Below are positions 32,717-43,621 of a stretch of DNA of 64,000 bases, piece by piece. The first letter of the stretch is position 1; each line of letters begins with the position of its first letter. A program made the translations under genes and the position numbers. Where the stretch lies: the NCBI GenBank assembly GCA_036023115.1, contig JAYKKT010000041.1:6250501-6314500 (forward strand). The letters run 5' to 3'. The DNA is from Brasenia schreberi (taxonomy: Eukaryota > Streptophyta > Magnoliopsida > Nymphaeales > Cabombaceae). The notes beneath the pieces were generated by a model that worked only from the letters and a program-made list of their open reading frames with translations, made no database searches and had not been told where the DNA came from.

Positions 32717-33615
32717 AACCCCGGGGGCTCAAAACAGAGTTACCCGGGAAATCGGCCTGCTCTCACCCTGAAAAGGTAGACAAGCCACAAAGAGGTATGC
32801 CTGAAACCCATCCTTCTCAAGACTCTCTTCTTCATGTAGGGTCATCAGATGCATTGGATAACCCCTATGCACACACAAACCCACAAACTATGCCAAAACT
32901 TGAGGATTTTCAAGGTGCGCCAACTGTCGTGCACCATTCAAAGGAATTTCAAAAACAAAAAGAAGTTCCGAAAATGGTAGACATGGAGACCCCTAATGCA
33001 TGCATCGACATCTTAGGAGCTCATAACCCTACCATAGAAAAACCCACTTCTTCGAGCCTAGTCTTGTGCCCTAGAACCAAGGCTATGGCTTTGAAACAAA
33101 AAAATCAATCCCTAGGGGCACCACGAGTTGAACCTAGGGACCAAGTCAAAAACTTCAAGGGACCTTGCATGGCTCCCCTTGAAGTAAATTTTTCCCAAAA
33201 TGGGGTATGGAACCATAAGTTTTCCATAACCCTGCTATGTCCAAAACTCCTCAAGGAACCAAGCTTGGCTTTCCTTGAGGGCAAAGTCTCCCAAACCAGG
33301 TTTGTATGGAAGCCCAAATCTTCCATCACCCCGGAATCCAAACTCCCGATATCCAAAAGGGTATATATCCCCAACATGGACGATTCCATGTTCCAAGACC
33401 ATGATTTATACCAAAACTTTTCGAAAAGCAAAAAGTCTTGGAACATGATTCTGAATATGGGATATAAACCCTATGCGGGCCTGGGAACCCGAAACCAAGG
33501 TAGGCTTGAGCCTGTCCTACCTAGAACCAATAGGGAACGATATGGACTGGGCTACAACCCACCCATACCACCAGAGCCGCCACCTAAGACCATCTGGGTC
33601 AAGGGTGCCCTGTAG
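32641..33615 (+). CDS. Element G ORF b with C-terminal G-patch-like domain
   Basis: An uninterrupted frame of 324 codons. It has no clear ATG at its start (GTG at 32641); the frame is open from 32578. Residues 1-240 are low-complexity and unrecognised. From about residue 250 it matches the end of ORF1 of I: MDDSMFQDHDLY, KSWNMILNMGY, a glycine-rich GLGTRNQG motif, RYGLGY and PPEPPP. That part is the G-patch-like domain typical of Ogre/Tat elements, an RNA-binding module. Gag core, zinc knuckle and protease are absent. It is intact although the equivalents in B and I are broken. Confidence 0.6.
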   Translation: MGHEAHTLQRNESEKQEGFERKRLVKPRGLKTELPGKSACSHPEKVDKPQRGMPETHPSQDSLLHVGSSDALDNPYAHTNPQTMPKLEDFQGAPTVVHHSKEFQKQKEVPKMVDMETPNACIDILGAHNPTIEKPTSSSLVLCPRTKAMALKQKNQSLGAPRVEPRDQVKNFKGPCMAPLEVNFSQNGVWNHKFSITLLCPKLLKEPSLAFLEGKVSQTRFVWKPKSSITPESKLPISKRVYIPNMDDSMFQDHDLYQNFSKSKKSWNMILNMGYKPYAGLGTRNQGRLEPVLPRTNRERYGLGYNPPIPPEPPPKTIWVKGAL

Positions 33616-36197
33616 AACCTCTAAAACCGAAACCCATGTCTTAGACCTATCTGATTAGAGTCTGATTCATGAATGTTTTCTTTGAAGGTTCAATGGAAGA
33701 TCCCTACTTTTGAAAAAGACCAAAAAAGTTGAAAACTCTCAAAATCTCAAAAACATTTGGAAAAACGAAAATTCCAAAAAGAAATTTTGTTTCAAAAGCC
33801 TTTGGCCATGTACAAAGCCCATTTTCGAAAAATTGTAAAAATGCTTTCGAAAATTGTATATACTCCCTGAAACCAAGTATCCAAAAAGCTGGTCCTATCC
33901 ACCCCTTTTGCCTAGAGCTTTTTCAAAAATGAAAAGCTCGAGAATCACCAAAGCAAGGAGGAATAAACACCTCCAAGCTTCCTGAACTTCGCAAAATCCT
34001 TAACTTATGGAAAATTAGGGATTTTTAGAAATAGGTTAACCCATAGTGTGTGCATAAGCATCATGCATTACACTTTGAAATCATTCATATGCATCGAGTC
34101 TAGACATCATTCTAGAAATCGAATTCAGGGTTTTGCAAAACCAAAGGGGCAATAAGAGTCGACCCCCTAAGTATCGAGCCTTCATAGGCATGTCTCCATA
34201 CAAATCAAAACCAACACCTTCGAGGCAAATTTTAAAAGGAAATCTTGAAAAAGGGTTACACATTTCACAAAAACCTTTCATGGTTTTGAAAAGAAAGATT
34301 TTCTTCAACTTCTGGTTTATATGAAAACCTTGATTGTGTTAGGATAAAGAACATGAATCTCACGTTGAAATATGGAGACCATGTCAAAACTAAAACCTGA
34401 TGGCCATGACGATCACTTAGGGCTGGTTTTGTTTCCCATCCTTGAGCAAAAAGTATAATGATCATGTTAGAAAAACCATGGAAGTGCATGGACATGAACA
34501 TACCATTGTCCACCCAAAATCCCTTTGAAAAGCCATGGCCCTTCACCATATGGCCATGCGAAATTCCCATCAAGCTAGGGGCATTTTTAAACACAGCCCC
34601 TAGACCCCTTCCATGGATAAGCGAATGCATCTCCTTCATGATTTGTGAGATACATTTCATGTGTTCATCGTTGCATAAAAACATGTATTTCCATTTTAAA
34701 TCACATGGAGTGCATAGCATGCATCATATCACCCCGAAGAAAGCCCAAAAGGGTGGCAAACTCGAGTAGGAATGCCCCCATGTCTTCAAAAGGGCAACAA
34801 AAATTAGAAATTTGTTGATATTGTGGGTAGAAATTAGCAAAACCCCGAAAATGCCCGAATATTCAAAAGGGTTTATGTTGAATTCTTTTTTAAAAAAAAG
34901 ATTTTGAAAAATCGAACTCCTTTGAAACTTCTTGAAAGAAGGATCGAAGTAGATTGTATAACCCCGAATGGAGGAATCTATACTTTTCGAAAAGTAGAGT
35001 CTTCCAAAAATGAATTGGCGATATTTCAAAGAACCCTGGCTTACAAGATTAAGCCTTGTTCAAAATATCAAAATATTTTCGAATAGCAGATGCTATTAAG
35101 AAATAGGACGATCTCGTTTGAATTGAGTAACTAAAGGGATAAGCCTTCTCCCATCCTACTTTCTCTCCGAAAAGGAAAATTGGTTGTGTTCAAAAGAAAA
35201 ACAAAAAAACGAGAATGCAAAAACTCCTCCGAAAGTGGTCTTCCCTTCATAAACAGGGAATACAAAAACTCCTCCGAAAGAGGTCTTCTCGTTTCAAAAG
35301 AAAAAGGAGATATAAAAACACTCCTCCCAAAGAGGTCTTCCCTTCATAAACAGGGAATACAAAAACTCCTCCAAAGAGCTGCTCTCCTTTAAAGAAAAGA
35401 GGGATTAATGAAAAAATACTCCCAAAGAGAGACCCTCTATGAAAAAAAGAAACAAAAAGCCAAAGCTCCAAAGAGTGATTTTTCGATTCTTTGCCTAAAA
35501 CCACGGAACGCTTCAGAAGGGACCGTGGTATCTCTTTCCCATATCCCTACGGCTTATCCCCGAGGAAAAAGATTCAAATTTGCAAAAATCCTAAAGTACG
35601 AATAAAATCGGCTTATTTGGATTTCATTTTGTTTGAGAACTCGACTATGTTTTGTAGGAAATGGAACTTTGAAATGTTTTCCAAGTTTTCCTACCCAAAA
35701 ACCTCTACGGAGTAGCAAGTATTGAAACCCGAATGAAGGGAAGTATGAAAAATGGAAGTCCTTTTCGATACAAGTTAAAAGGAGTTCATTTTCAAAAAGA
35801 AATTTTCGAAAAACCCACGAATGTCAAAAAGATAAGGGTACAACTTGCTTAGAGGAGACAGCCTCAAAAGGCTCTCTCTAAAGCTCGAAAACCCGAAAAA
35901 TGTCAAGAAGACATGGGTAAAAACCTACTCGGAGCAGCCAGCCTCAAAAGGCTCTCTTCGGGCTCAAAAACCAAAAATAAAATTTTTCTCATGCATGCAT
36001 TCAAAGAGTCGTTCGTGCATGATCATACATATAGGGAAATAGCTAGGAAAAGCCCCCTTCTGCTAAAAATCCCCACTTGTGGAAAAAGAAAACAGGGTTT
36101 TTGCGAAATAAATGGTGTATTCTCGAGAAAATTTGAGAGAAAAACCAAAATGGGGTGTTTCTTCTTTGCCATTATCCAAATACATTTGGATAATGCC
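33616..36197 (+). other. 3' internal region of element G: decayed pol traces and 3' UTR
   Basis: No usable ORF. Near 33690 an ATG followed by GAAGATCCC matches the ORF2 start of B and I, but the frame closes at once. About 34135-34200 matches the region after RT, and 34380-34600 is a degraded integrase (GATGGCCATGACGATCACTT; CCATGGCCCTTCACCATATG) shared with F. From about 34720 it aligns with the 3' UTR of the other elements. Imperfect tandem units with CTCCGAAAGAGGTCTTC lie at about 35210-35400. Confidence 0.7.
35210..35400 (+). repeat. Imperfect tandem repeat in 3' UTR of G
   Basis: Four copies of a unit of roughly 45-50 bp contain AAACTCCTCC(G)AAAG and GGTCTTC...AAACAGGGAATAC. F has two copies near 63840-63915. 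Confidence 0.65.
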
Positions 36198-36210
36198 AAA
36201 GAGGGGCATC
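36198..36210 (+). other. Polypurine tract of element G
   Basis: AAAGAGGGGCATC directly precedes the 3' LTR. Confidence 0.82.
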
Positions 36211-36874
36211 TGTAAACACCCCAAATCTTCTGTATTTCAAAAACTCTCAAAAACTCTCGAAAAAGCTCGTTTGAGCCAAAAACGACAACCTGTTTTAAAA
36301 TGTGAAAACAGGTACAGAAGGCAAAAAGAAGACCCTAGGCCCGAAGAGGATTCAAGCTCAGAGCTTCAGAAGCCACTCCTTGATAAAAAAACAGGAGAAA
36401 GTAGAGCCCATTTGATGAAAAGCTCAACGGAGTCCAGAACGGCGAGACGGAGTCCGGACGACAAAGTTGGGAAAAACCCAGCACCAGACGGAGCGCTGAT
36501 GAAGCCAGTGCCCGCACAGATCGTTCGCCTCGAGAAGCCAAGAAGGACTGTCCGAAGAAATTTTGATTTGGATCTGGACCATATATATCCAGATCCAAAT
36601 CCATGTAATGAATAGTGTTTGGATTTGGGCCAATCCAAATAGTGTTTGGGTCAATCCAAATAGTGTTTGGATTTGGATTGGATCCAAATAGTGTTTGGAT
36701 TGGATCGGATCTGGATCAAAATATCCAGATCCATATCCATAAAAATGTTGGGTTTGGATCGGATACGGATGTCAAAATATCCGAGATCCAATATCCAGAT
36801 CCAAATAGTGTTTGGATTTGGGTCTGGATCCAAACCCCAAACCCAAACCCAAATCCAAGACCCACCTCAAATCT

Positions 36875-36883
36875 CTATAAATA
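36875..36883 (+). promoter_or_regulatory. TATA box of G 3' LTR
   Basis: CTATAAATA in the same context as in the 5' LTR of G. Confidence 0.62.
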
Positions 36884-37540
36884 GAGGTGAGGGGGTCCAT
36901 GTAAAGGGTTCATGCAAATATTTGGGAGGAGAGAGAGGGAGTGATAAACCTAGCCATGTGGGCTCATGAGTGAAGTGGGCTTGAGCCATGTTGGCCAAGG
37001 CTAGATCAAAGGGGCTGCACCAACTCGAGCCTAGCTGCACCAAGAGGTGGACCGCGGGCGTGGAAGTGGACTGGACCGATTGGAGGTGGCTGGACCTAGT
37101 GGGCTGCACCTAAGGTAAGCCTCAACTAAACCTAGCCCTTCTCTCTACCCTTCTAAACCTAACCCATATGAACCCACCTACACCTAACTGACCCTAAACC
37201 GCCCCAAGTAAGTCCAGCCAAGTGCTGGCCGAACTTCACAAAACCCCTTTCCCAACCAACCTGCCCTAGCTGGCCGAACCCCACCTCGCCACCAACCAAC
37301 ATCCCTTAGTCGCCGCCTCCACCACCGGCCGCAACCTGGCCGAACCTACCTATCACCGCCTCAACCAAACCGCGCCTTGACCTGCACTACCTAAGCCTAC
37401 CACCACCTGCCCTTAACCACCCAACTTCACCTGCACCTCACCTGCCCCGACTAGCCTAACACCACCTAAAAACCGCCGCCCCTAACCTACCTTTAACCGA
37501 ACCCCACTTCGCCACCATCCCTTGCCCCAAACCAAACCCA

Positions 37541-37860
37541 ATGGCCTGCTCCTTGGCAGGCCATTCCCTTTAGTAAACCCACGGCCTGTTGGTGCAGGCC
37601 GTGCCTCATCCAAACCCAGCCAGGGCCTGCCACTCGGCAGACCACTTCTTACCAAAAACCCGCAAAGGCCTGCCACTCGGCAGGCCCTCTCCCTACAAGC
37701 CCACGGCCTGCTAGTGCAGGCCGGGCTTCCCCTCCTTTACCAAAGGCAGGGCCTGCCACTCGGCAGGCCACCTCTCCCTAGAGACCCCACGGCCTGCTGG
37801 TGCAGGCCGTGTATCATCCCCACTACAAGAGCCCCCGGCCTGCCACAAAGTCGGCCGTTT
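37541..37860 (+). repeat. Array of GC-rich hairpins in G 3' LTR
   Basis: Eight positions correspond to those of the 5' LTR. One arm is changed (GGCAGACC near 37640), and the last hairpin differs (GGCCTGCC...GTCGGCC). Confidence 0.83.
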
Positions 37861-39563
37861 CCTTGGGCCACTCATATCTGGCCGTGACTCCCCTTCAGCC
37901 AGCCCGCCCCCAAGACACTACACCTGGCCGACTTAACTTGGCTTCTCCCTAGACCTACCTCAACCAAAATTCGACCAGCACCCAGCCAGGCCGAACCCTA
38001 GCTCAGCCCTGGCCGGCCTGCCTTGGCCTTGACTGACTGAACCTAACCTAGTTAGGGTTTCCCCTAAAACATAACTCGAGCCACCTTGGCTCGAGTCATC
38101 CTAAGGCACCCCCTGCAAGGCAAAACCCCGGGCTGCACCAAGACAGCCCGAGTTGCCCCAAGCTCCCCTAGAACCCAACTCGAGTCATCCCAAACCAGGC
38201 CCATACAAAGCCTACTCAAACACCTCTCCCAAGTCCTCAAAGGTTCTTAAACACCTCCAAGCTAGCCAGTTCCACTTCCATGTGATCCGGGCTCCACACG
38301 CAAGGCGTACGCGTCCTAGACACACCCCACATAGCGGGCTAGGTGAGTTGTAAGTCCTTACATTTGGTGTTTTATTAAATTTTGATACGGGTTTGTAGTA
38401 AAGGAGCTTCGTCTCCCCCCGATTGTAATAATGTGGTTTGACACACCCACACACACACGCACTTGAGCCTTTCCGCTCTTAGTCGTACACTTCTTGCACA
38501 CACAAGGGCCTAACAAGCCCTTAATATATAGTTATATTTATATATTTTAAGTCAAGGGGGTTTTTAATTAAGTCGTGTGTGCTGTCTTTCCATTTTCCAC
38601 ACGCACACACATTGAGCCTTCGCTCTTACTCCCAAGACCTTAGTAAAGGCCTTATTGCAGTTATATTTGGGTTTCATTTATGTCGTGTGAGTTGTTTTTA
38701 CATTCCCACACGCACACACATTGAGCCTTCGCTCTTACTCCCAAGAGGTTAGTCAAGGCATACTGCAATTTATACTTGGGTTTCATTTCATGTCGTGTGT
38801 GTAAGTCTTTCAATTCAAGCACGCACACACATTGAGCCTTCGCTCCTATTTGCAAGACCCAAGTAAGGGCCCCTACATATACTCTATATAAAGTATTTCT
38901 TTCGGCATTGTCTTTACATTTGGGTTTTCCCTTTGGAGTAGCGTGAGTTTGCATTGCATCTACGCCATACCACGAGGTAGGATGCGTATTGCATCGAAGC
39001 AAGCCCCGTACTCCCGCTCAAATTCGCCCCATGTAGTGGAGTGTTCATAACACACACCTAGGTGGCCCATAAAGGGATAAAAAGAAAGACTTAGGCACGT
39101 GCAAATCCACGTGATCTAAAATCTGAAAATCATACAAAAACAACCCGAATCAATCATGCAAACATGCCAAGACTTAGGCTATTTCGATGCATGCCCATCG
39201 TGCCTAAGCAGATTAAAATTTGAAAGACTTAGGGTCGTCCAACCCTTACAAAATCAAAATCGCCCAAATGCATGGTTTTTAAAAGGTTTTAAAACACTTC
39301 TTCATTTAAAATATATTTTGAGTTAAACTTGTTTTAAAAATGAAGTCTCTAAGCGTACAGACTGACCCTTGCGCATCGATGCAAGAAGGTCAGCGACGTA
39401 AAAATCCCGCTTGCCTACAATCGCCTTTCAAAAGTCAGATTATTTTCAAAACATACTTTGCTAGTTAAAGTAAACTAGCTGGCACGCCCATAAAGCGAAG
39501 TAGATTGCGAAAAGGTTCACTTCAGGCCTAAGAACCCGTAAGTGAAAATTTTCGGTGTCTACA

Positions 39564-39956
39564 GCTGGTTTAGTGGTTTAGGGCTTAGTTAGGTGGGTTG
39601 GGCTTAGGGTGAGGTTTAGTGAAGTGGGTTAGGTGTTTAGGCTAGGATTAGAGGTTAGGGGGATTAGGCTAGGTTTAGGGAAGGATTAAGGAAGTGGGTT
39701 AGGTGATTAGGCTAGGATTAGGTTGGGTTTAGGGGGAAATGACTAGGTAAGGTGGGTTAGCTTAGGGTTAGGTTAGAAGCATCCCTTTGCCTTCGACCCA
39801 TGGACCTAGTTGCAGCAAATTGGAGGTTAGGTGTAGGTGCATACAAGCTTAAACCCACACTCATTAGGGTAACCCACATGATTAACCCAAAACTTGACAC
39901 AGAAGTCAAGCCTACCACATTTTCACTCATATTTTATCCCCCATTCTCTCTCATGC
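39564..39956 (-). repeat. Solo LTR H, segment 2 (U3)
   Basis: The CCTAA-rich part of U3 (plus strand reads TTAGG), between G and I. Bases 39564-39568 are the right TSD of G and 39952-39956 (CATGC) the left TSD of I. Confidence 0.85.
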
Positions 39957-41190
39957 TGTAAACACCCCAAAATCCCACGAATTTCTTAAAACAAACCTGG
40001 TTTTGTACAAGCAGCCCCAAAGGGCCATTTTGAGTCTGGAAACCCAGGAGCCTTCTAGACAACCTCGTATATATGTTTTAAACTTCATATTTCAAAAATA
40101 TATAATATGGCTTTTGAAAACCTTTTAAAACATGTTTTTGAAACCCCAAAGCAGCTTGGCCTAATCAAGACAGGACCAGCGAAGTCAAAGAGAGCCCGGA
40201 ACCAGAGCACATGTCGAGCCCGGCACAGCAACTCTCGTATCAAATCCATACCCCCAGGATCTCGAACGTCCAAGACCCTGTTATTATCAAAATGTCATTT
40301 GAAGTCATCTCCGGAAGGCAGAAATGGAGGCGGACGATCATGTTGGCGAAGACCCAACGCAGACGGAGTGTTGATGCTGTCAGACCCCACACAAATCGTC
40401 CGTTTCGAACACAGCTCGAAGGAGTCAAAGTTCAGTTTGGATCGGATCTGGACCATATATATCCAGATCCCAATCCAAACCCATGTATGGACTTGGATTT
40501 GGATTTGGATTCAAAAATCCAATCCAATATCCATATCCATGGCCCACATCACCTTCTCATAAATGGAGGTGGGGCCCACTTGAAATTCACGTGGGATTAT
40601 GGGCATGAGAGAGAGTGGGGGTGGATAAGATCAAGAGTGTTGTAATTAAGCTTGACTTGTGTGTCAAGTTTGGGGTTAATCATGTGGGTTAGCCTAATTG
40701 AGTGGGTTTAAGCTTGTAATTAGCCAAAACCTAACCTAGGGCTGCACCAACATGAGGTGGTTAAGGTCTATGGGCCATGCAAAGGGAGCTCCTTCACCTA
40801 AACCTAACCCAAAACACCTAATCCTAGCCTTCCACCCTAATCCACCCCTAATCTGAGCCTAATCACCTAACCCACTTCCCTAATCCCAGCCTAATCCCAA
40901 CCTAATCACCTAACCCACTTCCCTAATCCTTCCCTAAACCTATGTTAATTTCCTTAAACCTAGCCTAATCCTAGCCTAATCACCTAACCTAGCTCACTAA
41001 ACCCCACCCTAGAACCCAACCACCTAACCAAACCCTTAACCCCTAAACCACCCCTAGCCCACAATCTACCCAAACCACTAGTATTTAAAATATCTGGCCC
41101 TACCCTTTCCAGCCCACCTTATCTTCATACCACCCTACCTAAACCACCTAACCACTACCCCAAACCCAGCCCTAACCGACCTACCCATCC

Positions 41191-41199
41191 CTATATAAA
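41191..41199 (+). promoter_or_regulatory. TATA box of I 5' LTR
   Basis: CTATATAAA precedes a C run and a GGGGGCGGG run (to about 41227) that can pair. Confidence 0.62.
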
Positions 41200-42344
41200 C
41201 CCCCCCCCCTTTGGGGGCGGGTTTTCCCATCTAGAAGCCCTCTCCAAGCCAGCCGGGTCCTCTCCTTCCTCTCCTTCCCCCAAGTCTAGCCGACTCCTCC
41301 ACTGCCCCAGCTCCTCCAACTGCTCCACCTGCTCCGCCTGCACCACAACCTACTTTTCATCCCACCACCACTTGCACCGCCATCTCCACCACCTCCCGGC
41401 CGAGCATCACTACCTGCCCTACTCCCTTCCAGCCGAGCGCCACCTTCTCTTCACTCGGTAAGTACCCCACACTCTACCTAACTCCTTCTCCACTCCCTCT
41501 CCACTCCCAGCCACCCACCATACCACCACCTTACCTTCATATCAGCCACTCGCCGCCACCACTCCCACTCGGCCAAGCCTTAGCCGCCCTAGTTACCCGC
41601 CACTACCTAACTACACTAGCTACACCCGACCACCCTATTCAACTTCCTAAGACCTGCCCCTAGCACTCCCTTACACCCACTACCCCCACTACCACCTAGC
41701 CCCATCACCTAACTAGCTTCCTTCCCATACTCCAGCCTTAGTCATCCTAGCAGCTCGCCACCACCACATTCCCCTAGTCGGCCACTCCAACCGACTATCC
41801 CTTCCATTCGGCCAGCCATCTCTTTTCCCCTAGGTGTCCCATTCGACCTTCCCTTAGGCTCCCCTTAGGGCCATACTCCCTAACACTATATACCCTCCTA
41901 GTGACCCTACATACTCACCTTGCCCAGCCCCTTTAATCCCCCACACCAAGGCGACATCCTTGCTTACAGCCGGCCACCTTCAAGGCGCCTATCCCGCGCC
42001 CCATTTGCAGCCGGCCAGCACCCCTTTGCTGCTCAACCTTGCGGAGCTCCCGTTTGCAGCCCAAGGCGAAGGCCAAGCCCATGCTCAAGCAAGGCCTCTA
42101 CGGACCAGCTACTAGTAAGTGCCTAACTCGGTCTTTAGTTATATACTTGCTTGGGATTCAATTTGATACGGGGTTGTAATAACGGAGCATAGTCTCCCCC
42201 CGCTTGTAATAACGTGGCTTGGCACACCCACACACGTGCACTCTCTTAGTTGTGCACGATTTTGAACACACACGGGCCTAATCCGCCCCTAATACATAAG
42301 TATATACATATACTTTCATTTTTGAAGGGTTTTGCTTAAGTTGG

Positions 42345-42860
42345 GTGCGTAAGTCTTTCAATTCAAGCACTCTCACACACATTGAGCCTTCGCTCTTATT
42401 TGAAAGACCCAAGTAAGGGCCGACCTATACTATTTGGGTTTCATTTTATGTCGTGTGGGTAAGTCTTTCAATTCAAGCACTCTCACACACATTGAGCTTT
42501 CGCTCTTATTTGAAAGACCCAAGTAAGGGCCGACCTATACTATTTGGGTTTCATTTCATGTCGTGTGGGTAAGTCTTTCAATTCAAGCACTCTCACACAC
42601 ATTGAGCCTTCGCTCTTACTCCCAAGACCTTAGTAAAGGCCTTATTGCAGTTATATTTGGGTTTCATTTATGTCGTGTGCGTAGTACTTCAATTCAAGCA
42701 CTCACACACATTGAGCTTTCGCTCTTACTCCCAAGACCTTAGTCAAGGCCATACTGCAATTTATATTTGGGTTTAATTTCATGTCGTGTGTGTAAGTCTT
42801 TCAATTCAAGCACGCACCCACATTGAGCCTTCGCTCTTATTTGCAAGACCTGAGTAAGGG
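42345..42860 (+). repeat. Tandem hairpin-repeat array, I 5' LTR (five units)
   Basis: GAGC-loop-GCTC cores lie near 42383, 42493, 42603, 42713 and 42825, so the period is close to 110 bp. Unit ends alternate between a CCCAAGTAAGGGCCGACC type and a CTTAGTAAAGGCCTTATTGC type. Confidence 0.78.
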
Positions 42861-42914
42861 CTCATATACATACTCTATATACATATCTCCCTTCGGCACT
42901 TACTTTACAAGTCA

Positions 42915-42972
42915 TTTCCCTTCAGTTATTAACCTTCGGTTATTTCCCTTCGGTTATTTCCCTTCAGTATTG
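42915..42972 (+). repeat. 14-bp tandem repeat in I 5' LTR
   Basis: Three to four copies of TTCGGTTATTTCCC, with slight variants. Copy number differs in J (about six), K (about two) and the 3' LTR. Confidence 0.7.
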
Positions 42973-43483
42973 TCTTTACATTCGGGTTTTCCCTTTGGAG
43001 TAGTGTGAGTTTGCATTGCATCTACGCCATACCACGAGGTAGGAAGCATATTGCATCAAAGCAAGCCCCGGTCGAATTCGCCCATGTAGTGGAGTGTTCA
43101 TAGCACACAAACTAGGTGGCCCGAAAAGGGATAAAAGAAAAGACTTAGGCACGTGCAAATCCACGTGATCTAAAACATGCAATCGCATCTAAAAGACCCG
43201 AATTAGACACCTCGAACCGCTTCGTAGACTTTCTCTCCAAAAACTCGTTTTTTGCAAAGCGTACAGACTGACCCTTGCGCATCGGTGCAAGAAGGTCTGC
43301 GACGACAAGAGCTCACTTGCTCACAGTCGCCACGATTAGAAGTCAGTGTTAAATATATCTTCGCTAGCTTAGGTAAGCTAGCTGGCACGCCCTATTTGCA
43401 TAAATAAGGCCTTAGACACACGAGAGGATCCGCTCCGAGCCCTGAAAAGGTGAGAGGCGGGGATTTTCGTGTGTCTACAGAGA

Positions 43484-43502
43484 TTGGCATGCCCGGTGGG
43501 AC
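43484..43502 (+). other. Primer-binding site of element I
   Basis: TTGGCATGCCCGGTGGGAC, one base different from B and G, placed a few bases after the LTR end. Confidence 0.75.
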
Positions 43503-43621
43503 GTGAGCCTTTCAAAAATCGAGTTTTTAAAGTAGAAGTCTTGCGAAAATTTTGTAAAAGGTGTCATTTTAACTTGTTTTCTTTGCTTGTACTTAGGATA
43601 TTTTGAAAAAGCTTGAAAAGC

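Larger units (their letters stand above)
28725..39563 (+). mobile_element. Non-autonomous LTR retrotransposon G, complete
   Basis: This 10.8-kb element has both LTRs, primer-binding site, polypurine tract and a perfect TSD GCTGG (28720-28724 and 39564-39568). It is inserted in solo LTR H. The LTRs (3364 and 3353 bp) differ by a 23-bp and a 12-bp indel and few substitutions, so it is a recent insertion. The 4.1-kb interior has no recognisable gag core, zinc knuckle, protease or RT; only a G-patch-like ORF and a decayed integrase trace remain. It must have been copied with proteins from another element. Confidence 0.93.
36211..39563 (+). repeat. 3' LTR of element G (3353 bp)
   Basis: Almost identical to the 5' LTR. 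It lacks a 23-bp duplication (present near 30710-30735) and has 12 extra bases of CCCAAA near 36840. The hairpin array is at about 37541-37860, hairpin-repeat units at about 38575-38880 and the U5 segment at about 39358-39393, where GTCTG has become GTCAG. Confidence 0.94.
39957..43479 (+). repeat. 5' LTR of element I (3523 bp)
   Basis: It runs from TGTAAACACC to GTGTCTACA. It has the U3 palindrome (40434-40480), CCTAA-rich tract (about 40790-41140), C-rich leader, five hairpin-repeat units (about 42345-42860), a 14-bp repeat (42915-42972) and the U5 segment (43264-43299). Confidence 0.93.
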
